Shown in pieces: positions 23,029 to 27,800 of a DNA stretch of 27,800 bases. The notes under the pieces were generated by a model that saw only the letters and a list, made by a program, of their open reading frames with translations, was not told the DNA's origin and made no database searches. The position numbers were made by a program, and so were the translations under genes. Numbering within the stretch: position 1 is the first letter of the stretch; every line of letters begins with the position of its first letter. Origin of the DNA: CAZNHL01 sp964572965. GTDB taxonomy: Bacteria > Bacteroidota > Bacteroidia > Cytophagales > UBA9547. The DNA lies in NCBI GenBank assembly GCA_964572965.1, contig CAZNHL010000061.1, positions 1-27,800 on the forward strand. The letters are read 5' to 3'.

Positions 23029-23069
23029 CAGAAAGCCCCGGATAAATCCGGGGCTTTCTGTTATGCTGC
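23020..23069 (+). terminator. Very long hairpin over the desaturase stop codon
   Basis: A perfect inverted repeat with 24-bp arms and a 2-nt loop (AA at 23044-23045); the GC core is GAAAGCCCCGGAT / ATCCGGGGCTTTC. The stop codon (23026-23028) lies within the left arm. No T-tract follows (GTAGTTC), so it may act in termination or in 3' end protection, or be a REP-like element. Confidence 0.8.
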
Positions 23070-23080
23070 GTAGTTCTGCG

Positions 23081-23098
23081 TTCCGATAGCTATCGGAA
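23081..23098. repeat. Perfect palindrome TTCCGATAGCTATCGGAA
   Basis: An 18-bp perfect palindrome, 12 bases after the long hairpin. The core CCGATAGCTATCGG is, to my recollection, over-represented in several Bacteroidota genomes. The surrounding 23029-23303 spacer has two GCGGGA-containing stretches and no supportable gene. Confidence 0.6.
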
Positions 23099-23303
23099 TC
23101 TGCGGGATTATTTTTGGGAGTGGCCTGTCTCCCTTTGGCCAGCCATAGCACTTCAGGCGGTATTTGCGGGAGCAGGACCACGGTCATTGGATTATTCCTG
23201 CATTGTGAGGTTAGTGAAATTTATTTGTTATTTTGAAGTGATAAGCTTTTTGAAGTATATCAAGATATAAGTAAATACAATTTTTAAACGATAACAGAGA
23301 AAC

Positions 23304-23780
23304 ATGTCTGCAGTTGATAAATGGAAGCATGAGTGCTTAGGCTTTATAGAGTGTCCTTCCACTTTTGATTTTGTCTATAATAATCCGACAAGAAAAATAG
23401 CCATTTATCAATTGCTGGAAGATATTCCAAACGACGAAAAGGGTTTTGACGGCAAGGCTGGTGATATAGTTTTAGGTGGTGGGAGTGGAGAAGCTCCTGC
23501 ATTCCGGGTTTCAATACCTGAGTCAATATACTTTTTTACAAAGGATGACTGGGAAGGTTTTGAAACTCATGAAGATTTATTTAAAGCATTTTGGTCACCG
23601 ACACAGGCGTACACTCTTGGTGAAGGTTTTGTAAAAACAGGTTGGACACCAGATACTCCTATTGAATTCTGGTTGGCAGAAAATATTTGCCTGTTGCTTA
23701 TTGATAATTTTGAGAAGTATTCTATTTACAAAAGAAATTCGCTATCGAAAAGTGTTTTGAAATTCTTTCAATCTCCTTAG
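23304..23780 (+). CDS. Hypothetical cytoplasmic protein
   Basis: A 158-aa soluble protein without signal peptide or membrane helix. The sequence is acidic and aromatic: FIECPSTFDFVYNNP, then LEDIPNDEKGFDGKAGDIVLGGGSGEAPAF, FFTKDDWEGFETHEDLFKAFWSPTQAY and PIEFWLAENICLLLIDNF. The style (small, acidic, Trp-rich, standing alone among repeats) recalls immunity proteins of polymorphic toxin systems, but no toxin gene is nearby and I do not recognise the family. ATG 23304 is the first start after the repeat-rich spacer. Codon use is normal for the window. Confidence 0.7.
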   Translation: MSAVDKWKHECLGFIECPSTFDFVYNNPTRKIAIYQLLEDIPNDEKGFDGKAGDIVLGGGSGEAPAFRVSIPESIYFFTKDDWEGFETHEDLFKAFWSPTQAYTLGEGFVKTGWTPDTPIEFWLAENICLLLIDNFEKYSIYKRNSLSKSVLKFFQSP

Positions 23781-23814
23781 TGAGATTTGTAACTCATATG
23801 TTTCGAGGACAAGG

Positions 23815-24045
23815 TCCGCCACCTTCGGAGACGTATGTTTTTTTGGATTTATTTATCTGCCAAGGTTAAGCTTTTCGCATAAATTCAGGACAGGCTCTCT
23901 GGAGCTTTTCTTCAATTGAAGTGAGTTCTCTCACTTGAGAATACGTGAATTACCAGAAACCATTTTCCTGGCAAGGCTCCGGAGGAGCCGAACTTTGGTA
24001 GTAAGAAGAATTCCTGGGTATTCACGCGCCTCCGGAGGTGGCGGA
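23815..24045. repeat. Mosaic of REP-like inverted repeats
   Basis: The gene-free stretch 23781-24122 is packed with inverted repeats. Outer arms TCCGCCACCTTCGGAG (23815-23830) and CTCCGGAGGTGGCGGA (24030-24045) face each other. Inside are AAGTGAG-TTCT-CTCACTT (23919-23936) and GGCTCC-GGA-GGAGCC (23975-23989). The GGTGGCGGA core recurs at 26434-26451. No ORF with coding character was found here; it looks like a non-coding mobile or REP-type element of about 230 bp. Confidence 0.7.
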
Positions 24046-24090
24046 TCTAAAGATGATTTTGTTTGTTATATTATACTTTTTACTGGTATT

Positions 24091-24114
24091 TATTATAATT
24101 GCCTATTATAATAG
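24091..24114 (+). promoter_or_regulatory. Direct-repeat operator candidate before the XRE gene
   Basis: TATTATAAT (24091-24099) and TATTATAATA (24105-24114) are direct repeats 14 bases apart, ending 8 bases before ATG 24123. The second copy is also a palindrome. The position fits autorepression by the XRE protein. Confidence 0.45.
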
Positions 24115-24122
24115 ATAATTAT

Positions 24123-24389
24123 ATGTTGTTTGAAACAGTTACAATAACGGATGTTAAAGCGAAAATAGGAGAATGGGTCAAAAGTATGCGTAAAAAACAA
24201 CATTTGACTCAAGAAGAATTGGCTGTTGCATTGAATTTATCTCGATTGACCATTCAAAACCTTGAGTCAGGAAAGAATACAACCATAGATACTTTTTTGA
24301 AGGTTTTACATCACTTCGATTCAATGGATCAGTTTTACCATTTTGTGGAGGAAGAAACAAAAAACAATAATCACAAGTCACTATACTAG
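24123..24389 (+). CDS. XRE/HipB-type helix-turn-helix regulator (solitary)
   Basis: From ATG 24123 the protein has 88 aa; an upstream TTG (24099) would place the operator-like repeats inside the gene and is rejected. The Cro/C1-type HTH covers residues ~15-70: IGEWVKSMRKKQHLTQEELAVALNLS, with recognition helix RLTIQNLESGKN. The layout is that of HipB antitoxins, but no hipA or other toxin gene lies within reach on either side: upstream is a repeat region and downstream a REP palindrome and a decayed kinase. It may be a remnant antitoxin or a stand-alone repressor. A tail rich in Asn and Lys (EEETKNNNHKS) follows. Confidence 0.8.
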   Translation: MLFETVTITDVKAKIGEWVKSMRKKQHLTQEELAVALNLSRLTIQNLESGKNTTIDTFLKVLHHFDSMDQFYHFVEEETKNNNHKSLY

Positions 24390-24419
24390 TAGGCATATCT
24401 GCTATGGTAGCCCCTGTAG

Positions 24420-24439
24420 AGACGTTGCATGCAACGTCT
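24420..24439. repeat. REP palindrome AGACGTTGCATGCAACGTCT
   Basis: A perfect 20-bp palindrome preceded by GTAG. This sequence type (GTAGAGACGTTGCATGCAACG) is one I recall as a widely dispersed repeat in bacterial genomes, including cyanobacteria and Bacteroidota. The rest of the 24390-24599 spacer shows no gene. Confidence 0.75.
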
Positions 24440-24566
24440 AAAACTAAAAGAATTGACAGACCTATCAATGATGAAGTACCCACGAACCGCCAACCTGCCC
24501 CCGTGTTATAAAAGAGCAAAATGAAAACTGATAGGATGCAGGCAATACAATATTAAATGCATTTGA

Positions 24567-24574
24567 TAAATTTG
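24567..24574 (+). promoter_or_regulatory. -7-like box TAAATTTG before the decayed kinase
   Basis: A perfect TAnnTTTG match 25 bases before ATG 24600, but no TTTG-like -33 box at the right distance. Confidence 0.35.
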
Positions 24575-24599
24575 TGCAAAGCACAACAAACGCGTAAAT

Positions 24600-25346
24600 A
24601 TGATTGAGTACCTTTTTTATACTGTTATAGTATTGGCGCTGGTGGCCGTAGGATTATCGGTTTATCTGTTTGTGCAGTTAAAGCAGTCGAAAAAGAAGGC
24701 CAAAGCGATTCAAAGTCAGTTCAACGAGATAGAAACGAAAGTTAATACGTTGCAGCTGGAAACGCTGGAAGCCAGGCTCAATCCGCACCTTTTTAAGAAT
24801 ATACTCAATTCTATCCAGTCGCATGCTTACCAGACCTATTATGCGCTTGACAAACTAGCCAATGTGCTGGATTATATCCTCTATGAAAGCCGTAACAGGC
24901 TGGTAACTCCTAAGGAAGAAATTGAGTTTGCTCTCAACCTGATTGAGATCAATAAAATCAAGGTAAGTCCCTTGTTTGAACTGAAAATGAAAATCAGTGA
25001 AGGAGAACTACTTTATGACCAAAGGCTACTTGCCCCACTGATTTCTGTTGACCTTATTGAAAATGCTTTCAAGCATGCCGATCTGCAAAGTCCGGACTCA
25101 TTTATTTCCATTATAATTTGAGTTTAAAAACAATATGTTTTCATTGACGGTATCCAATAAAATGTCAGGAAAATCGACAATGAAAAAGAAAAAGGAGGGA
25201 TTGGAGCTGACACATTGGAACAAAGGCTGAGGATTATCTACAAAGACACTTTCAAACTGGAGAAATTTACCTAGGGCGATGTGTATGTTGCACACTTAAA
25301 AATAGATCTGCTTGAGCACAAAGCTAAAATGCTTACTACTCGATGA
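24600..25346 (+). pseudogene. LytS-type histidine kinase, frameshifted remnant
   Basis: The open frame 24600-25121 encodes one membrane helix (residues ~4-27), a short coiled coil, the H box EARLNPHLFKNILNSIQ with His63, and the N box LIENAFKHAD, then ends early (FISIII, stop). Continuing in the next frame from about 25119 gives FEFKNNMFSLTVSNKMSGK; a further shift near 25195 gives GIGADTLEQRLRIIYKDTFKL, the expected G box, followed by a TAG at 25272 and then GDVYVAHLKIDL up to a TGA at 25344. Two frameshifts and one nonsense codon in a recognisable kinase show decay, although sequencing error could explain one. It differs in type from the intact kinase at 20263, which has four helices. The partner regulator downstream is also truncated. 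Confidence 0.8.
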
Positions 25347-25482
25347 TGAGATTCCGGGGCTGCTGACCTATCTGAAAATGCTTTGCGAACAGATTCCGGA
25401 ACTGGAAGTGGTAAAAGCATTTAATGACCCGGAGGTTTTTCTGATTTATGTCTTAAGTATATGTAATAATTCATTTAAATAG
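25327..25482 (+). pseudogene. LytTR-type response regulator, N-terminal fragment
   Basis: A 51-codon frame without a start codon (LKCLLLDDEIPG is preceded by AAGCTA where an ATG would be expected) encodes the beginning of a receiver domain: acidic DDE, then LLTYLKMLCEQIPELEVVKAFNDPEVF. It changes to unrelated residues (SICNNSFK) and a TAG before the phospho-acceptor Asp. The rest of the receiver and the whole DNA-binding domain are missing from 25483-25565. It overlaps the 3' end of the kinase remnant in another frame, as intact pairs often do. The deletion is therefore at least ~600 bp. Confidence 0.75.
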
Positions 25483-25565
25483 GTACACGATAAGTTTTTT
25501 TACAATAATGTAAAGCCTCATTTGTGAATTCGTCATAAATTGGGTCTTAACCTTATTTATACTTT

Positions 25566-26417
25566 ATGCAATTCTTGAAAGCACTTTTCGTACTGTTTTT
25601 GATAACAACAGCTGTGCAGGCACAACATCAGGGTTGGCCGGATTTTGATACTACTAAGTTTGGTAATAATGCTGCTGTGGGGAAGTATGCTGAGATTCGT
25701 GGTTTTAAGATGTACTATGAAATTTATGGTAAAGGAGAACCGTTACTGCTGCTCAATGGCAATAGCTGTTCCATTAAACATCTCATGTGTCAGATTGCCT
25801 ATTTCTCTAAATACTATAAAGTAATAGTGCCTGATACCCGTGCACAGGGTAAGTCGTTGTACCGAGGAGACTCACTGACTTTTGAAATGCTGACTGACGA
25901 TTACTACGCTTTTCTGAATTACCTGAAAATAGATTCGTGTAATATTATAGGATGGAGCGATGGAGGTAATATTGGCTTGATGCTGGCTATGAAGCATCCG
26001 GAGAAAGTAAAGAAAATGGCCGTTACAGGAGCAAACCTGCGTGCCGATACATTGGGCTATGATCCTGAGATTTATGACGGAGGAGCTTATCGCAATACAT
26101 TGGTAAAAGAAGCTGTCACACCGGAAGGGAAGAACAAACTGTTACTGTTTGACCTGATGTATTATCAGAGAACAACAGATACTAAAAAACTTAAGAATGT
26201 TAAATGCCCTGTATTGGTGATTGCCGGTGACCATGATGTAATCAGGACTTCGCATACCCTGGATATTGCTCAAAACATTCCCAGATCTTATCTATGGATT
26301 TTACCAAACTCAGGGCATGCTACCTTAATTCTATACAGAGATATTTTTAATGATACTGTTTACAAATTTTTAAAAAGCCCATACAGAAAGATTGAAGGTT
26401 TTGGCAGGTTTGAGTGA
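25566..26417 (+). CDS. Secreted alpha/beta hydrolase
   Basis: A 283-aa protein with a signal peptide (MQFLKALFVLFLITTAVQAQ, cleavage near residue 20). The alpha/beta hydrolase core is complete: oxyanion strand EPLLLLNGNS, VPDTRAQGKS, nucleophile elbow GWSDGG with Ser131, GDHDVI (Asp222 or Asp224) and the catalytic His251 in NSGHAT. It is therefore a likely periplasmic or secreted esterase/lipase-type enzyme of unknown substrate. It begins 83 bases after the decayed two-component pair and is followed by a repeat-rich spacer, so it is probably monocistronic. No Bacteroidota promoter could be clearly seen upstream. Confidence 0.9.
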   Translation: MQFLKALFVLFLITTAVQAQHQGWPDFDTTKFGNNAAVGKYAEIRGFKMYYEIYGKGEPLLLLNGNSCSIKHLMCQIAYFSKYYKVIVPDTRAQGKSLYRGDSLTFEMLTDDYYAFLNYLKIDSCNIIGWSDGGNIGLMLAMKHPEKVKKMAVTGANLRADTLGYDPEIYDGGAYRNTLVKEAVTPEGKNKLLLFDLMYYQRTTDTKKLKNVKCPVLVIAGDHDVIRTSHTLDIAQNIPRSYLWILPNSGHATLILYRDIFNDTVYKFLKSPYRKIEGFGRFE

Positions 26418-26433
26418 AATATGAGATTCGTCA

Positions 26434-26451
26434 CCTCCACAGGTGGCGGAC
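26434..26451. repeat. Third copy of the GGTGGCGGA repeat
   Basis: CCTCCACAGGTGGCGGAC shares its core with 24030-24045 and, inverted, with 23815-23830. Confidence 0.6.
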
Positions 26452-26483
26452 AGAAATGGTATTAATGTATATAAGTACGAAGG

Positions 26484-26513
26484 CCAATCTTTCAATTTTA
26501 AAATCTTCCAATC
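26484..26513. repeat. AT-rich repeat, inverted copy of 22035-22068
   Basis: On the minus strand it reads GAAGATTTTAAAATTGAAAG then ATTGG, matching the repeat after the LytTR gene with a few differences. Confidence 0.5.
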
Positions 26514-26525
26514 AATTATCAGCCC

Positions 26526-26535
26526 NNNNNNNNNN
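26526..26535. other. Assembly gap (10 N)
   Basis: Ten Ns between the hydrolase and the first PepSY-like gene; an apparent ORF running across it from 26414 is an artefact. Confidence 0.99.
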
Positions 26536-26548
26536 TTCATTAATTTTT

Positions 26549-26609
26549 CCCAATTCTTTCCTGTTTTGCTTTAGAACTTGGTATTACAAAATAGTTTTAA
26601 CCTTAAGTT
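26549..26609 (+). promoter_or_regulatory. Conserved upstream region of PepSY-like gene 1
   Basis: CCCAATTC(T)TTCCTGTTTT begins at 26549 and AACCTTAAGTT lies at 26599-26609, 8 bases before the ATG. The same two motifs occur at nearly the same distances before the second gene. A promoter-like TTTG (26565-26568) and TAGTTTTA (26592-26599) lie within, with a 23-nt spacer. Confidence 0.6.
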
Positions 26610-26617
26610 TAAAAGCC

Positions 26618-27031
26618 ATGAGACATTTGTTTTTTGTAAAAGTGGTATTCATTATCAGTATCACATTTTCATTTGCACAGGCTGGTGGTCAGCTTGCTGT
26701 TCCTAATGCTGTTGTTTCAACTTTGCATGAGAAATTTCATGACGTGAAAGATCTGGAATGGTCACTGAAGCGGGAGAATCTATACAAAGCGAGATTCAGT
26801 AAAGACAATGTGGTTTATCGTGTTTATATCAATAGCAAAGGAGAATTATTGATGTGTAGGTATGATGTTTTGCGTCAGCAGCTTCCTTCCGGAATCCAGG
26901 CACAGATAAAGCAGGCATACAGCGACTACCACATCGATGTAGTGCAGAAAGTGGAATTCGACGGAAAGATTTATTACAGACTTGAACTGGAAAATGGGGC
27001 AGGGGACAGGAAAGTTTTCATGCAACCATAG
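26618..27031 (+). CDS. Secreted PepSY-like protein (first of pair)
   Basis: From ATG 26618 the protein has 137 aa; the longer open frame from 26414 crosses the assembly gap and REP repeats and is rejected. The signal peptide covers about 1-21 (FFVKVVFIISITFSFAQA). The mature part follows the PepSY-like (PF11396-type) pattern: PNAVVSTLHEKFHDVKDLEWS, then YKARFSKDNVVYRVYINSKGELL, and a second half-repeat SGIQAQIKQAYSDYHIDVVQKVEFDGKIYYRLEL. These small periplasmic proteins have no settled function. It lacks a lipobox Cys, unlike its neighbour at 27168, so one is probably soluble and the other anchored. A hairpin follows at 27039. Confidence 0.85.
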   Translation: MRHLFFVKVVFIISITFSFAQAGGQLAVPNAVVSTLHEKFHDVKDLEWSLKRENLYKARFSKDNVVYRVYINSKGELLMCRYDVLRQQLPSGIQAQIKQAYSDYHIDVVQKVEFDGKIYYRLELENGAGDRKVFMQP

Positions 27032-27038
27032 TGGAGGT

Positions 27039-27073
27039 TGCTAGTTGTTAGAAGCTGCTACTAACAACTAGCA
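27039..27073. repeat. Inverted repeat with TAACAACTA units
   Basis: TGCTAGTTGTTAG (27039-27051) and its exact complement (27061-27073) enclose a 9-nt loop; a third TAACAACTA follows at 27083-27091. There is no T-tract. It may serve as a terminator between the PepSY-like genes, or be a simple dispersed repeat. Confidence 0.7.
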
Positions 27074-27100
27074 GCTAAAATCTAACAACTACACAGGATT

Positions 27101-27161
27101 CCCAATTCATTCCTGTTTTTCCCGCTAATATTGAATCAGAAAATAAATGAACCTTTAAGTT
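27101..27161 (+). promoter_or_regulatory. Conserved upstream region of PepSY-like gene 2
   Basis: CCCAATTC(A)TTCCTGTTTT begins at 27101, 67 bases before the ATG (69 in the first gene), and AACCTTTAAGTT lies at 27150-27161, 6 bases before the ATG. The bases between these motifs differ, so the match is selective rather than a plain duplication. Confidence 0.6.
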
Positions 27162-27167
27162 ACTAAT

Positions 27168-27611
27168 ATGAAAATGATCACATTGTCTGTATTACTATTT
27201 GGAGCGGTACTCGCTTCATGTGCCCAGGAAGTTAGAAATGACCAGATTCCCTCTGTTGTGTCCAATACCTTTATGTCAAAATTTCCTACAGCCACCGATA
27301 TAGAGTGGAAGGTAAAGGATAGTCTGTATAAGGTCGATTTTGAAATTAAAGACGTGGACTATAAAGCTTATATAGATATGAATGGTCAATTGGTTAAATA
27401 TAAGGAGGAGATAAGAAAAGCAGATATTCCAGATGCGGTAAAGGCTTCAATTAAAAAATTATATGCCGGCTACCGCATCGATGATGCTGAGAAAATAGTG
27501 ATGTATGGCAAGGAATATTACCGAATTGAACTTGAAAGTAAACTGGAAGACAAAAAAGTGTTGTTTGCGCCTGATGGCCTGGTAATTCTTGAAAAAATTG
27601 ACTTAGACTAA
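27168..27611 (+). CDS. PepSY-like lipoprotein (second of pair)
   Basis: A 147-aa protein with a lipoprotein signal: MKMITLSVLLFGAVLASC, lipobox LASC with Cys18. The mature part has the same two half-repeats as its neighbour: IPSVVSNTFMSKFPTATDIEW then YKVDFEIKDVDYKAYIDMNGQLV, and IPDAVKASIKKLYAGYRIDDAEKIVMYGKEYYRIELES, ending VLFAPDGLVILEKIDLD. The pattern is that of PF11396-type PepSY-like proteins, of unknown function, probably in the periplasm and tethered to a membrane. The gene lies 136 bases after the first copy, with its own upstream copy of the shared motifs, so the two are likely co-regulated. It is followed by an imperfect palindromic element. Confidence 0.85.
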   Translation: MKMITLSVLLFGAVLASCAQEVRNDQIPSVVSNTFMSKFPTATDIEWKVKDSLYKVDFEIKDVDYKAYIDMNGQLVKYKEEIRKADIPDAVKASIKKLYAGYRIDDAEKIVMYGKEYYRIELESKLEDKKVLFAPDGLVILEKIDLD

Positions 27612-27640
27612 ACACTGAAGCTGTTTATTACTATAATACT

Positions 27641-27733
27641 ATTGCTTGCTGCATTGGTTGCCAAATCCCGGATTACTACTCAATAGTAGGGTAGTATCCG
27701 GGATTTGAACCGCGTAGAGATCAGGTCAGCAAT
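27641..27733. repeat. Imperfect palindromic element (MITE- or REP-like)
   Basis: Terminal ATTGCT (27641-27646) and AGCAAT (27728-27733) flank an inner hairpin, AAATCCCGGATTACTAC (27663-27679) against GTAGTATCCGGGATTT (27691-27706), perfect but for a one-base bulge. GGTT/AACC also face each other between ends and core. No T-tract follows. The rest of 27612-27800 holds no gene. Confidence 0.55.
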
Positions 27734-27777
27734 AACAAAAACAGTTTTAGATTGTCCCATTTAAATATTAAAACTTT

Positions 27778-27794
27778 ACCTCATAGGTACATAG
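27778..27794. repeat. Another copy of the CATAGG-ACATAG repeat at the window edge
   Basis: ACCTCATAGGTACATAG differs from the GxxExxY left flank (19554-19570) at two of 17 positions. A second arm, if present, would lie beyond the window. Confidence 0.6.
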
Positions 27795-27800
27795 AATAAG

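Noticed and set aside
22996..23187. 63-aa minus-strand ORF after the desaturase
   Set aside because: It covers the long hairpin and the GATAGCTATC palindrome and has no coding character; probably repeat DNA.
23815..24050. CRISPR-like array in the repeat-rich spacer
   Set aside because: The repeats are inverted, unequal and few, with no regular spacers.
26414..27031. 205-aa ORF running across the N gap
   Set aside because: Its first 68 codons cover REP repeats and ten Ns; the signal peptide begins at ATG 26618.
27695..27720. Possible tRNA T-arm on the minus strand (GGTTCAAATCC)
   Set aside because: The flanking bases do not form the 5-bp T stem and no anticodon or acceptor arms exist; it is part of the inverted repeat at 27641-27733.

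Overview
The window looks like chromosomal DNA of a Bacteroidota bacterium (Flavobacteriia, Sphingobacteriia or Chitinophagia grade; the sequence does not settle the family). The evidence is: two proteins with type IX secretion (T9SS) C-terminal sorting domains; a PorE-like TPR/propeller/OmpA protein; PepSY-like periplasmic proteins; LytS/LytTR two-component genes; Bacteroidota-type promoters (TTTG, about 21 nt, TAnnTTTG) such as the one before lepA; and start codons without Shine-Dalgarno sites. It is a draft assembly with three 10-N gaps, one inside a small membrane-protein gene, one inside a sodium symporter gene and one between genes.

Layout. 1-1762 (minus): 5' part of a membrane-anchored patatin-like lipase. 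2025-6052: a tight operon of lepA, a secreted or membrane hypothetical, folD, a 61-aa membrane protein and queE, opened by a clear promoter and closed by a bidirectional terminator shared with a minus-strand lipoprotein gene (6114-6968). 7090-10019: a gap-broken two-helix protein and two tandem YD-repeat-like T9SS cargo proteins. 10156-12081: PorE-like envelope protein. 12214-14196: a hypothetical, an NAD(P)-binding epimerase-like protein and an RsuA/RluE-type pseudouridine synthase. 14306-19541: secreted PIG-L deacetylase, a 38-aa membrane peptide, an SSS sodium symporter and a DUF2911/TPR protein, probably one deacylation and uptake cluster. 19548-20089: a GxxExxY (PD-(D/E)XK-like) gene bracketed by near-identical direct repeats set in palindromes. 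20263-22030: intact LytS kinase and LytTR regulator. 22240-23028: acyl-CoA desaturase. 23029-25565: an accessory, repeat-rich stretch with a hypothetical gene, REP-like palindromes, a solitary XRE regulator and a decayed second LytS/LytTR pair. 25566-27611: a secreted alpha/beta hydrolase and two tandem PepSY-like proteins with matching upstream motifs.

Most of the window is housekeeping and envelope genes. The best candidates for something under-described are the GxxExxY unit with its flanking repeats (another repeat copy sits at the right edge of the window), the PIG-L / micropeptide / symporter / DUF2911 cluster, and the duplicated PepSY-like genes with a conserved upstream motif pair. No CRISPR array, phage, rRNA, tRNA or recognisable insertion sequence was seen.
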